Below are positions 26,520-35,203 of a stretch of DNA of 64,000 bases, in pieces. The notes beneath the pieces are model-generated. The model was not told where the DNA came from. It did not search any database and saw only the letters and a list, made by a program, of their open reading frames with translations. The position numbers and the translations under genes are program-made. The stretch is from Phycisphaeraceae bacterium (GTDB taxonomy: Bacteria > Planctomycetota > Phycisphaerae > Phycisphaerales > UBA1924), in assembly GCA_019636845.1 (NCBI GenBank), contig JAHBWV010000001.1, positions 1,922,001-1,986,000 of the forward strand. Reading direction: 5' to 3'. Positions within the stretch are counted from its first letter, which is position 1; the number at the start of each line of letters is the position of its first letter.

Positions 26520-28147
26520 ATGCCACCTCCGGTCTCGATCGCGTACGCCTCGCTCTGCCTCAGTTTCATCGAGATCGAGAACGTTCGCGACGGGGCCCCC
26601 TGCATCTGCTGGAGCCGCGTTGATCCGAGCGTCACCCCATCAAAGACGGGCACGCCCGAGAGCCACGCCATCAACGCACGCAGAGAGTCGCCATGCTGTT
26701 CCGTGATGCTCGCCGAACCACGCAGCGTCATCACCGGCTTGCCGTGCTCGTAGCCGCAGCTGATATCTGATACGTGGATCCCCATCGAAGCAACCTCACT
26801 GATCGACGCGAGCGCGGCGTGCCACTCCGGCGTGTCGCCCAACGCAGCACGCAACCGCTGCTCGGTCTCGGTGACGATTCGTGACAGCTGGATCGCCCGC
26901 TCCCGATGCGCGACCAACTCCGCGGACGAAGCGATCTGAGGCGAAATGGCCGCGAGTTCTGCTTCCACTCTCGCAAGCCCCCTGCCCTTGCTCCCGACAT
27001 CCGCCACGACAAGGGCCGCCGCAATGCCCGCACCAACGAGCGTCGCTCGCCTGATGAAACGCGTCGCCCCCTGGAGAGCAACTCGCGCGGGCAGCAGGTT
27101 CACTCCCTCAGGCAGGTTGGAGATCACGCGCCACACGGTCTCCTCTGGTCCCCACACGCCTCCAGCCGCACCATCGCGATCAATCGCCCGAACCAGCGAG
27201 TCCGCATAGTCACTCAGCAACGCGTCCAGAGACTTCACCCTCGCTCCGGGACCGGAGAGATACACGCGAAGCGGGCGGCTCTCCGTATCCATACCGAATC
27301 GCGCCGTCTGCTTGATCTCGATCGCCAGACGCTGCACGACGCTCTGCATCAGCGGGAGCACGTCCTGTCCCTTGACCTCAGGCCAGCGCCCGATCTCTTC
27401 ATTCCGTGATGGCACGCCGTGCGACCAGACGCACGCCGCCGCATCCTCACGCCGCACGCCGTACCCATCATCACCAATCTTGTGCCGAATCGCTCGCATG
27501 TAGGCATCTGCAAGCTGATCCGTACCAAGCGACACCTGCCTTACTAGCCGCGGGACGCCGCCGATCATCCCACACAGCGTCGTGATGTGCTCGTCCACAT
27601 CGACAAGAATCGCATCCTTGTCGTCGAGCGCAAGAGCAGAGGACCAGCACGCAGCCAGAGAGACGGCTCTCCGCGGCACGATCCGCTCGGTCACGAGCCC
27701 CGCGCGGTCGAGCATCGCGCAGACGCTCGACACAGAGGCCTCGGACTCTGCCGCCCACAAGCCGATCGATTGATCCGAGTTGTCGCGTGCTCGCCACAAC
27801 GGCTCATGCCCCAGTGAGTACATGTCCAGCGACGATCCGACCAGCTCACTCAACGCGAGCCGCATCGATCCGGCAACCTCAGAGCCGCGCCCCGGAACCG
27901 CGATCGCTTCCACCGTCGTGTACGGCGAGTCGTACACCACCGTCGTCCTGATGCCCGGCTTCGCGCCGACGCTCCGCGTCACCTGCGCGATCGCATCATC
28001 GACCCCGGCAAGGTCACTCTCCCAGAATTGGTCCGTCTCGATGACCGATGCCTCGACTCGCGATGTCGCGATGACGTGACGGCCACGCACCCGCGCGCCG
28101 TCAACCCTTCCCGAACCGATCACGAGGATGAGTCTGTCTGCCGCCAC
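26516..28147 (-). CDS. PilM/PilN- or GspL-like assembly protein
   Basis: A 543-residue protein combining an actin-like PilM-type cytoplasmic domain (residues ~1-370: RLILVIGSGRVDGARVRG, DAILVDVDEHITTLCG, VYLSGPGARVKSLDALL) with one membrane helix (ATLVGAGIAAALVVADVG) and a periplasmic PilN/GspL-like domain including a coiled coil. PilM and PilN are usually separate genes; here they are joined, as in GspL. Start GTG 28147 is chosen because AAGGAGG lies four bases upstream; the longer frame would run 118 bp further and overlap the previous gene. Confidence 0.8.
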   Translation of the reverse strand: MAADRLILVIGSGRVDGARVRGRHVIATSRVEASVIETDQFWESDLAGVDDAIAQVTRSVGAKPGIRTTVVYDSPYTTVEAIAVPGRGSEVAGSMRLALSELVGSSLDMYSLGHEPLWRARDNSDQSIGLWAAESEASVSSVCAMLDRAGLVTERIVPRRAVSLAACWSSALALDDKDAILVDVDEHITTLCGMIGGVPRLVRQVSLGTDQLADAYMRAIRHKIGDDGYGVRREDAAACVWSHGVPSRNEEIGRWPEVKGQDVLPLMQSVVQRLAIEIKQTARFGMDTESRPLRVYLSGPGARVKSLDALLSDYADSLVRAIDRDGAAGGVWGPEETVWRVISNLPEGVNLLPARVALQGATRFIRRATLVGAGIAAALVVADVGSKGRGLARVEAELAAISPQIASSAELVAHRERAIQLSRIVTETEQRLRAALGDTPEWHAALASISEVASMGIHVSDISCGYEHGKPVMTLRGSASITEQHGDSLRALMAWLSGVPVFDGVTLGSTRLQQMQGAPSRTFSISMKLRQSEAYAIETGGGM

Positions 28148-28202
28148 GATGCCTCCTTGCCGTTCTACGCCTTTGCTCAATCGGCCTGCCCCGGTCGCCG
28201 GT

Positions 28203-28580
28203 TCACTCAGAGATATCAACCCGTACAGCAACCCGACGCCTCCCATAGCCCGATCGCCCCTCAATCACCAGATCGAACCCTGCCTCGCTTACGCCGCCAC
28301 CCGTGAGCGACACCGTGGCGTGTGGCATCTGGAGCGTCCTATCCCCGCCCCACTCCCCATCTGCAGACAACTCGTCCATCGCAACGATGACCCCCGCATC
28401 GCACGCATACAGAGCCCGCAGCGTCTCCACGCGGAGCGCACCAACCGCCGCGTCCACGCTGCCTGCCTTGAGCGAGCCGAACGCGAGAAAGTTCAGAAGA
28501 AGTAGCAGCACAACAACTGTCGCCACCGCGAACCCTCTGCGACCGTATGCACTCGGAATGCTCCTCTGTCGGCGCATCAC
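28203..28580 (-). CDS. PilX/GspK-like minor pseudopilin
   Basis: A 125-residue protein with a prepilin-like N-terminus (YGRRGFAVATVVVLLLLLNF) but no Glu at +5, as is typical of GspK/PilX tip proteins. A short soluble part contains RALYACDAGVIVAMDELSAD, similar to the family's 'A..aAEaG...a' helix. It overlaps the preceding gene by 4 bp. Much shorter than classical GspK, so it may be a reduced tip subunit. Confidence 0.65.
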   Translation of the reverse strand: MMRRQRSIPSAYGRRGFAVATVVVLLLLLNFLAFGSLKAGSVDAAVGALRVETLRALYACDAGVIVAMDELSADGEWGGDRTLQMPHATVSLTGGGVSEAGFDLVIEGRSGYGRRRVAVRVDISE

Positions 28581-29089
28581 TCAGCCCCCAATCCGATAGC
28601 CGAACGGGGGAACACGGCCGTGCGAATCGACATGCCGCCGGATGAGATCTCGAATCCGATGCGCCTTGTCAGTTGAGGCGTGTCCATCGTCGCGCCGATC
28701 CCGCCAGGCCCCATCGCAACGATCGTGAACGAGTCCACCCTCTCGCACAGGACCGCCTTCCCCGCGTCGGTGGCGAGCACAAGCCGCTCGCCATCAAGCC
28801 ACACGCCGGAGCCGCTCACGAGCCGGATGGAACTCCCATCGATCGATGCGATCGCGAGCCCATCGCCCCCATCGCTCGCCGGAATCTCGCGCATCACGCG
28901 CGAGATCCGGTCCGAGGCAAACGACAGCCGCTCGACCGTCCGCCGTTGCGCGACCGACTCCGCAAACCCCGAACCGACAGCATCGATAACGGGCATGACA
29001 GTCGCACCCACAACGGCAAGCACCGTGACGCACGCGAGCGTTTCGACCAGCGTGATCCCGCGGGCCATGCGCCTCAACTGTTGCATCAC
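28577..29089 (-). CDS. GspJ-like minor pseudopilin
   Basis: A 170-residue prepilin: MARG cleaved before ITLVETLACVTVLAVVGATV, with Glu at +5. The C-terminal domain (SFASDRISRVMREIPASDG, IGFEISSGGMSIRTAVFP) has the GspJ layout. It overlaps genes on both sides by 4 bp. Assignment as J and not W is by position. Confidence 0.72.
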   Translation of the reverse strand: MMQQLRRMARGITLVETLACVTVLAVVGATVMPVIDAVGSGFAESVAQRRTVERLSFASDRISRVMREIPASDGGDGLAIASIDGSSIRLVSGSGVWLDGERLVLATDAGKAVLCERVDSFTIVAMGPGGIGATMDTPQLTRRIGFEISSGGMSIRTAVFPRSAIGLGAE

Positions 29090-29580
29090 ATGCCCCTCCC
29101 GACCATCAGAACCAGCGGCATCTCGACACGCCCCTTCGAACCGACGAACTCCGTCGTGATCACCACACGACGGTAACGGTTCTCCGAGGCCGTCTCAGAA
29201 ACAACGCCGCTCGCGTCCACGGGCTCGCCGATCTCGACGCGAGACTCCACGCCTCGCCCACGATAATGACCCGTCAGCCACTCGATCCTCGCCCAAAGCC
29301 CTTGCTCCGGATGGTCCAGATACGCAGAGGCGTCCTCGAACGCAGCCGATCCGAGCCCGCCAGCGTCATCGAACGCGTCCGCAAGAATGTGCTCCGCGAT
29401 ACCCTGTGTCAGTGCGACCGCCTCTGCCACCCGCACCGACTCAAGACGCGCATCACCCGCATCGCTCGACACGACCAGCATCGGCGGCAACGTGAGCGCG
29501 AGCACGACCACAACCACGACGACCTCGATCAGCGTCACCGCTCGCGACCGCACATGCTGCCGAACCCTCTCATGAATCAC
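29086..29580 (-). CDS. GspI-like minor pseudopilin
   Basis: A 164-residue prepilin beginning MIHERVRQHVRSRA then VTLIEVVVVVVVLALTLPP. The residue before the cleavage point is Ala where nearly all type IV pilins have Gly; Glu at +5 is kept. The C-terminus (RYRRVVITTEFVG) is a small beta domain. It overlaps the neighbours on both sides by 4 bp. Confidence 0.72.
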   Translation of the reverse strand: MIHERVRQHVRSRAVTLIEVVVVVVVLALTLPPMLVVSSDAGDARLESVRVAEAVALTQGIAEHILADAFDDAGGLGSAAFEDASAYLDHPEQGLWARIEWLTGHYRGRGVESRVEIGEPVDASGVVSETASENRYRRVVITTEFVGSKGRVEMPLVLMVGRGM

Positions 29581-30089
29581 TCGATCGCTCCGCTGAACGC
29601 ATACACCCGAACCCGACCCGCCTCACCTATCTCGATCAACGCATCGCTCTCGGCAACACCAATCACAACTCCCGCCGCACCCGCGCGCCGCGGCACACCA
29701 TCGTGCCCGAACCAGATGTACTCGCGACCCCCTTCCGCGACCGCCCCCGCCACTTCCGTGACCGCGACCCCGCCATAGACCGACGAAAGCAGCACGGATC
29801 CCGTTCCCGCCCCGCTCGCCGCTTCAATCGCTTCCAGGCCATGCTCGGCCGTTTCGCTCACGACGATCTCGATCACACCCTTCGCGCGATCGATGCTCAC
29901 GCCGCACACATCACCCGTCGCCATCGCAAACGCCCTCGCGGTACGCAGCAATCCGGCCACATCAGCGCACGCCGCAGCTTCCTTCATCTCGGCCCGCGAT
30001 GCCACCATCGGCACCGCAACTACCGAGAGAATCGCGACGATCGCAACCACGACCATCGTCTCGAGAAGTGAGAACCCGGAACGAGGCAT
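29577..30089 (-). CDS. GspH-like minor pseudopilin
   Basis: A 170-residue prepilin with leader MPRSG and FSLLETMVVVAIVAILSVVA after the cleavage point, Glu at +5. The C-terminal domain (LLRTARAFAMATGDVCGVSI, REYIWFGHDGVPRRAG) matches the GspH/FimT pattern. ATG 30089 lies 21 bp after the gspG-like stop. Confidence 0.78.
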   Translation of the reverse strand: MPRSGFSLLETMVVVAIVAILSVVAVPMVASRAEMKEAAACADVAGLLRTARAFAMATGDVCGVSIDRAKGVIEIVVSETAEHGLEAIEAASGAGTGSVLLSSVYGGVAVTEVAGAVAEGGREYIWFGHDGVPRRAGAAGVVIGVAESDALIEIGEAGRVRVYAFSGAIE

Positions 30090-30110
30090 ACTGAGAACCT
30101 CCCGTACCAG

Positions 30111-30587
30111 TCACAAACGATTCGCCGTCACGTATCCACCCGACTCGTTCGGAACGCGAGTCTCGTCCTCACTGTTCAGATAGAGAATCGCCCTCGGCGG
30201 CTCATCGTCGTTGTCCACGAAGTAGCACCAGCCGTACTGCGCCGATGATGCAACGGCCCGCGCATCCGCATCTGCACGCGAGACCGCACGGACACCACGA
30301 ACCCCCGTATACGGATTCGCGGGAAGCCCCTGCTGCATCACCACACCCTCTGTGGTAAGTTCCGCGAGTGTCGGGAACGGGGTATCACCTGTCAGGATCC
30401 GTCTGGTGCGGAACGCCGAGATCGACGTCCGAACGCCCGACACCGCAGATACCGCCGCCGAACTCCTCGCCTCTTCCGTGAGCCCGCCGAACCGCGGCAC
30501 AACAACGGCCGCGAGGATCGCAATGATCGTCACAACGATCATCACCTCAAGCATCGTGAACCCGCGACGCAATGCCAACGTGACCAT
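30111..30587 (-). CDS. Major pseudopilin GspG-like
   Basis: A 158-residue prepilin. ATG 30587 follows GAGG and gives MVTLALRRG with FTMLEVMIVVTIIAILAAVV after the cleavage site, including the Pro (VVPRFGG) at the usual place. The C-terminus (GLPANPYTG, GWCYFVDND) fits the GspG/TcpA-like core with its calcium-loop region shortened. As the first and best-conserved pilin of the operon it should form the body of the pseudopilus. The frame start at 30623 is rejected as it would overlap gspF-like. Confidence 0.82.
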   Translation of the reverse strand: MVTLALRRGFTMLEVMIVVTIIAILAAVVVPRFGGLTEEARSSAAVSAVSGVRTSISAFRTRRILTGDTPFPTLAELTTEGVVMQQGLPANPYTGVRGVRAVSRADADARAVASSAQYGWCYFVDNDDEPPRAILYLNSEDETRVPNESGGYVTANRL

Positions 30588-30595
30588 CTGACGCC

Positions 30596-31801
30596 TCACT
30601 TTCCCACCTGCATCATCTGCCACATCGGCAGGAACACGGACAACGCAACCACGAGCACAACCGCCGCTAATGCCAGCGTCAGCAGCGGCTCAATCAGCGT
30701 GCCGATCTGCCCCGTGAGATGCCCGACCTCACGGTCGTACTGCTTCGAGACCACGGTGCACGCCCGCGACAGCTCCCGTGCATCCTCACCCGCCGTCAGC
30801 ATCCGCCTCGCAAAGGGCGTCAGATACCGACTCTCGGAGATCGCCCCCGAGAGCTCATCGCCCCGCCCGAGACGCTCCGCAAAGTTCTCACACTCCATCA
30901 CGAACAGCGGCCTGCCGGTCGCACGACCCGCCATGCGGATCGCCTCGATCATCCCCAGTCCCGATCCAACGCCCAACCCGAGCACCCGTGTGAAGCGTGA
31001 CGTCGTCTCAGCAACAATCACTCGACGCACGAATGGCAGTCTCAGAAAGAGCCGCTCATAAAGCAGCCGCCCTCTCGTCGTCTTCCACACCGCCGAGCAA
31101 CACCCCGCGCCCGACCCCGCGAGAATCGCATACACCCACCAGATCCCCCGCACATGCTCACCAAACGCCTGGATCGCCCGCGTCACAAGTGGCATCTGCA
31201 CGTTCTGCGCCTGAAACGTCGCGCCGAACCGAGGCACCACAAAGACGATGATCACCGTCACCGCAACCGCGACCACACCCATCACAATCGCCGGATATGA
31301 CAACGCCTTCCGCATCTGCCGTCGTGTCTCCGCCTGCTTCAGCAACAGTTCCGACAGATGCTCCAGCACTTCCGCCATGTTCCCCGATCTCTGCGCCGCC
31401 TGCATGGTCTCGATATAGATATCGCCCACAACCGCGCGATAGGGCTCGAACGCGCTCGGAATCGACGCTCCCGACTCGATCGCCGAAGCAACCGACATCA
31501 GAATCTCGCGCAGCGCCAGCTTGGTCTCCTGCTCCGCGATGCTCATCAGCCCCGTCGCAACAGGAATGTTCGACTGAACCAGAACCGACAACTCCTGCGT
31601 CAGATCCACGATGTCCTGCGGCGTGACCCTCTGGAATGAGAACACGCCCGAAGCGGCCCTCGCCTCAGCAAGACGGATCGGTGTCAACCCGTCACGTCGC
31701 AACGCGCCGCACGCTTCCGCCTCGTTCGCGCCGCGCACCACGCCCTTCACACGTGTACGGTCCTTCGCCAGGGCGACATATCTGAAGTTCTTGGCACTCA
31801 T
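30596..31801 (-). CDS. GspF/PilC-like inner-membrane platform protein
   Basis: A 401-residue protein with two GspF domains: the first with TQELSVLVQSNIPVATGL, the second with RVLGLGVGSGLGMIEAIRMA, and three membrane helices (VMGVVAVAVTVIIVFVVPRF; WWVYAILAGSGAGC; ALAAVVLVVALSVFLPMW). The ending FLPMWQMMQVGK is characteristic. ATG 31801 overlaps the gspE-like stop by 4 bp. It would anchor the ATPase to the growing pseudopilus. Confidence 0.92.
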   Translation of the reverse strand: MSAKNFRYVALAKDRTRVKGVVRGANEAEACGALRRDGLTPIRLAEARAASGVFSFQRVTPQDIVDLTQELSVLVQSNIPVATGLMSIAEQETKLALREILMSVASAIESGASIPSAFEPYRAVVGDIYIETMQAAQRSGNMAEVLEHLSELLLKQAETRRQMRKALSYPAIVMGVVAVAVTVIIVFVVPRFGATFQAQNVQMPLVTRAIQAFGEHVRGIWWVYAILAGSGAGCCSAVWKTTRGRLLYERLFLRLPFVRRVIVAETTSRFTRVLGLGVGSGLGMIEAIRMAGRATGRPLFVMECENFAERLGRGDELSGAISESRYLTPFARRMLTAGEDARELSRACTVVSKQYDREVGHLTGQIGTLIEPLLTLALAAVVLVVALSVFLPMWQMMQVGK

Positions 31802-33492
31802 GCCGCGCACCTCAGTTCCGGGCCCGTCTCGTCGTCTGCGATCGGACGGAGCTTCGACAGCTCCCACACAGTCGTCAGGCCGCGTCTGGCCTTCTCAAGC
31901 CCGTCCTGCCACATCAGCCGCATTCCCTCACGCTCCGCGGCGGCCCGTATCTCCGCCGCCGTCGCCCGACTCTCGATCAGGTGCTGCACCTGGGGCGTCA
32001 TCCTCAGCATCTCGTAGACGCCCAGACGCCCGCGATACCCGCTGCTCTTGCACGATGCGCATCCTTCACCGAACACGAATCGTGACATCTCCTCGGACGC
32101 GATCCCGAAACCGGAAGGGGGAACCTTCTCCGGCTCAGGCCCCGCGCATGTCTCGCAAACCCGGCGCACCAGGCGCTGCGCAAGCACGCACAACAGCGAC
32201 GCGTTGATCGCGAACAACGGCAGCTCAAAGTCGCGAAGACGCGGGATCGCACCCACCGCGTCGTTGGTGTGCAGCGTGGAGAGAACAAGATGTCCCGTCA
32301 ACGCCGCTTGCACAGCGATCCTCGCGGTCTCCGCGTCGCGGATCTCACCGACGAGCACAACATCGGGGTCCTGGCGCAGGAACGAACGAAGCGCGGATGC
32401 AAACGTCAGACCGACCTCGGAGTTCGCCTGCACCTGACGGATCAGGGGCAGCCGGATCTCCACAGGATCCTCGATCGTCAGAATGTTCCGATCCGGCGAG
32501 TTGATCGCATTGATCGCTGTGTACAGTGTCGTCGTCTTGCCCGACCCCGTCGGCCCGGTCACGAGAATCATCCCGTGGGGTCGATGCACATACTGGTCGT
32601 ACCACCGACCGACATCCTCCGACATCCCGAGCGAGGAGATCGGCCCGATCGATGAAGCCGAACGCAACAGTCGCATCACCACGTTCTCGCCGTGGACCGT
32701 CGGAACCAGCGACAACCGCACATCGACATACTGACCGCGATGGGTGTACCTGAACTTGCCGTCCTGGGGCTTGCGCGTCTGTGTCAGATCCAGCTTCGCC
32801 ATCACCTTCAGTCGCTGCACGATCCCGGCGTGCGCCGCCTTGGCGGGCCCCTGCTGAACCGCGAGCGTGCCGTCGATCCGATACCTCAGATGCAGGTCGT
32901 GCTCATCCGGCCCGATGTGAACGTCCGACGCCCCAGATTCGATCGCGCTCGCGAGAATCTGGTTCACCGCCGCGACAATCGGCTCGTCACCCGTCGTCAG
33001 ATCTCGCTCCGCCAGCGCGTCGGCCGCGCCGCCGATGTCCTGCTTCGCCGTCGACATCGAGTACGCCCGCGCGATCAACGCCCGCAGCGGCTCAGGATCA
33101 CAGATCACCGGATCAACATCGCATCGAAGCGCGTTCCGCACCTGGTCGATCGCCTGCAGATTCAGCGGATCGAGCATCGCAACCGTCGCCAGCCCGTCCA
33201 GCACGAACAGCGGGAACACGCCGTGCCGCTCCGCCACGCCTCGGGGCAGCAGCGACGCGTTCGTGATATCCACAGTGAACGCCGAAAGATCGACAAACGG
33301 GTACTCCGTCAGTTTCGCGCGCGAGATAGACATCACACGCGACGAGAGCAGCCCGAGCGACACGATCGCCTCCGCAAGGCCAACGCCTGCAGACTTCGCG
33401 TGCGCGCTCGCACGCTCCACGTCCGCCTGCTTCAGCAAACCGTCCTGAAGCAACAACCTCACCAGAAACTGGCTCGAATCAAGCACGGGCAT
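31798..33492 (-). CDS. GspE/PilB-family secretion ATPase
   Basis: A 564-residue cytoplasmic ATPase. An N-terminal N1E/MshEN-type region (residues ~1-150) is followed by the ATPase: Walker A GPTGSGKTT at 313-321, the Asp-box, Walker B (DPDVVLVGEIRDAETA) and the His-box (LSTLHTNDAVGAIPRL). The zinc-binding four-Cys site typical of GspE/PilB and absent from PilT is present (CETC ... CASC). ATG 33492 overlaps the PilZ gene by 14 bp. MshEN domains can bind c-di-GMP, so two c-di-GMP-related proteins may sit side by side. Confidence 0.92.
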   Translation of the reverse strand: MPVLDSSQFLVRLLLQDGLLKQADVERASAHAKSAGVGLAEAIVSLGLLSSRVMSISRAKLTEYPFVDLSAFTVDITNASLLPRGVAERHGVFPLFVLDGLATVAMLDPLNLQAIDQVRNALRCDVDPVICDPEPLRALIARAYSMSTAKQDIGGAADALAERDLTTGDEPIVAAVNQILASAIESGASDVHIGPDEHDLHLRYRIDGTLAVQQGPAKAAHAGIVQRLKVMAKLDLTQTRKPQDGKFRYTHRGQYVDVRLSLVPTVHGENVVMRLLRSASSIGPISSLGMSEDVGRWYDQYVHRPHGMILVTGPTGSGKTTTLYTAINAINSPDRNILTIEDPVEIRLPLIRQVQANSEVGLTFASALRSFLRQDPDVVLVGEIRDAETARIAVQAALTGHLVLSTLHTNDAVGAIPRLRDFELPLFAINASLLCVLAQRLVRRVCETCAGPEPEKVPPSGFGIASEEMSRFVFGEGCASCKSSGYRGRLGVYEMLRMTPQVQHLIESRATAAEIRAAAEREGMRLMWQDGLEKARRGLTTVWELSKLRPIADDETGPELRCAA

Positions 33493-33907
33493 CCCCCTCG
33501 GACGCGTCAGCGCCCCCAAGCAACTCAAGCAGACGCTCGATCTGATCGACCTGCTCCTCAGAAGGAGACTCAAACGCCGCCCCAATCAGATACGCCGGGC
33601 GACGATCCGTCATCACCACGCGCTGCACCCGCACCACGCCCGACAACACCAGGTGCCGACGCTCGTTCTCGACTGTAAAGATCTCAACATCCAGCACGCA
33701 CCGACGCGGAATAAACACCCCGCTCAATAGCCCGATGCCACCCGCGCTGAAGTCCACGACATCCACCGGCAGCCAGCCCTGCTTCACACCCGCACCGGCC
33801 GTCAGACTCACCATCCGCCCATGCGCCTCCGACACGCGGATGCGCGATGGCAGCGAGAGATCAAACCTCGCCGACTTCCGAAAGATCAATCCAGAGTGAC
33901 TACCCAT
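33479..33907 (-). CDS. PilZ-domain protein, first gene of the secretion operon
   Basis: A 142-residue protein, nearly all one PilZ domain. The c-di-GMP motifs are present: RKSAR (RxxxR, residues 10-14) and DFSAGGIG (D/NxSxxG, about 52-59). ATG 33907 (MGSHSGLIFRKSARF) has GAGAGGTG at good distance; the frame to 34105 is open but runs into the rpsB promoter region. The C-terminus overlaps the ATPase gene by 14 bp. This strongly suggests that the output of the pseudopilus machine is tied to c-di-GMP, as with PilZ-PilB pairs in other bacteria; the interaction itself is inferred. Confidence 0.87.
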   Translation of the reverse strand: MGSHSGLIFRKSARFDLSLPSRIRVSEAHGRMVSLTAGAGVKQGWLPVDVVDFSAGGIGLLSGVFIPRRCVLDVEIFTVENERRHLVLSGVVRVQRVVMTDRRPAYLIGAAFESPSEEQVDQIERLLELLGGADASEGDARA

Positions 33908-34022
33908 CGAGTCGCACCTCTCGGTCGAGCAGGGGGTACTCCCGGGTTCTGTCTCGGTCGATTTGAATGTCTGGATAAGCCCGGGACCGCAAACCGACGT
34001 CCCATCAGACCGATCGTGCGGC

Positions 34023-34050
34023 TTGCCGCCCTCCTTCACCCGCCTACTAT
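34023..34050 (+). promoter_or_regulatory. Candidate rpsB promoter and leader
   Basis: TTGCCG (34023-34028), 16 bases, then TACTAT (34045-34050) is a good sigma-70-like promoter in the 332-bp divergent gap between the PilZ operon and rpsB. The resulting leader is about 180 nt and contains several GC-rich hairpins (for example near 34165-34200). Ribosomal protein S2 leaders are often autoregulatory, so this leader is a candidate S2-binding RNA; no known motif was matched. No equally good minus-strand promoter for the PilZ operon was found. Confidence 0.6.
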
Positions 34051-34239
34051 TCAAGTCTCGATCTGATCGGGGTCGGGTTCCGTTCGGCGTGCGCCGACGA
34101 AGCAATCAGGATGGAGCGCGACGTTCTCAGCCCAGCGCTCCAGGAAACACACAAGCGCCCTTGCGCGGAGCATCCGCGGGGAATCCCCCGCCGACCGATC
34201 TGCCCGCCGGTGTCGCTGCCCCAGGAAAGGGGTCTGTCA

Positions 34240-35073
34240 ATGGCTGATGCGAACTCAATCGTCAAAGACCTTATCGAATCAGGTATCCACTTCGGCCAGC
34301 GCACCGCGAACTGGAACCCGAAGATGGGTCCATACATCTACGGCAAGCGCAACGGCATCCACATCATCGACATCAAGGAGACCGTCAAGGGCCTCCTCCT
34401 CGCCAAACGGTACATCGCAAAGACCGTCGCCGAGGGCAAGGACGTCTGCTTCGTCGGAACAAAGCGTCAGGCAAAGGGCGTTCTCGAGACCCGCGTCCCC
34501 GACGTCAAGATGCACTACGTCACCGAGCGTTGGCTCGGCGGCACGCTCACCAACTTCCGCACCATCCGCTCCCGTCTCAAGCGACTCGAAGAGCTCGAGA
34601 CCGTCGAGCGCGAGTCCAACTACGCCAGCTACTCAAAGAAGATGGAAAGCCAGCTCCGCCGCGAGCAGGCCAAGATCAAGCGCAACCTCGACGGCATCCG
34701 CAACATGACCGACATGCCCGGGGCCCTCGTCATCGTCGACGTCCGCAAGGAGGTCACCGCGATCAACGAGGCCCGCAAGCTCGGCATCAAGACGATCTGC
34801 CTCCTCGACACCGACGGCGACCCCGACATGGCCGACATCGCCATCCCCGGCAACGACGACTCGATGCGCGCCATCGACGTGGTCATCCGCGAGCTTTGCC
34901 TCGCTGTCGCCGAGGGCAAGCAGATGCGCGACATGCGTCAGGCCGCCGGCTCCGCCGAGGGTTCCTCCTCCGACGGCGCACAGCGCCGCAGCCGACGCGC
35001 CCAGTTCCGCCGTGACGGCAGCGACGACGAACGCGGCCCCGCCGCGGCCGATCCCGCCGCAGCGCAGGCCTGA
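34240..35073 (+). CDS. rpsB: Small ribosomal subunit protein uS2
   Basis: A 277-residue ribosomal protein starting MADANSIVKDLIESGIHFG, with AGGAAAGGGG upstream of ATG 34240. Family marks: HFGQRTANWNPKMGPYIYG, RWLGGTLTNFRTI, DMPGALVIVDVRKE, IPGNDDSMRAIDV. The C-terminal ~45 residues after the S2 core form a disordered Ser/Arg/Asp/Ala tail (SEGSSSDGAQRRSRRAQFRR) longer than in most S2 proteins. It is followed by a terminator-like hairpin and then tsf, the usual gene order. Confidence 0.97.
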   Translation: MADANSIVKDLIESGIHFGQRTANWNPKMGPYIYGKRNGIHIIDIKETVKGLLLAKRYIAKTVAEGKDVCFVGTKRQAKGVLETRVPDVKMHYVTERWLGGTLTNFRTIRSRLKRLEELETVERESNYASYSKKMESQLRREQAKIKRNLDGIRNMTDMPGALVIVDVRKEVTAINEARKLGIKTICLLDTDGDPDMADIAIPGNDDSMRAIDVVIRELCLAVAEGKQMRDMRQAAGSAEGSSSDGAQRRSRRAQFRRDGSDDERGPAAADPAAAQA

Positions 35074-35121
35074 ACGCATCCACCGTGACGGCCCGAGCCG
35101 CACGCGAACCCAAACCCTCTC

Positions 35122-35150
35122 GAAGGCCGGTTCAGTCGCCGGCCTTCTTT
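35122..35150 (+). terminator. Hairpin between rpsB and tsf
   Basis: GAAGGCCGG (35122-35130) pairs with CCGGCCTTC (35139-35147) around an 8-base loop, followed by TTTC. It lies 48 bp after rpsB and 56 bp before tsf, so it probably attenuates tsf relative to rpsB. Confidence 0.7.
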
Positions 35151-35203
35151 CAGCAACCACACCCGCCCCACCGCCATTTCAAGACGATCCAGGAGACGGA
35201 GCG

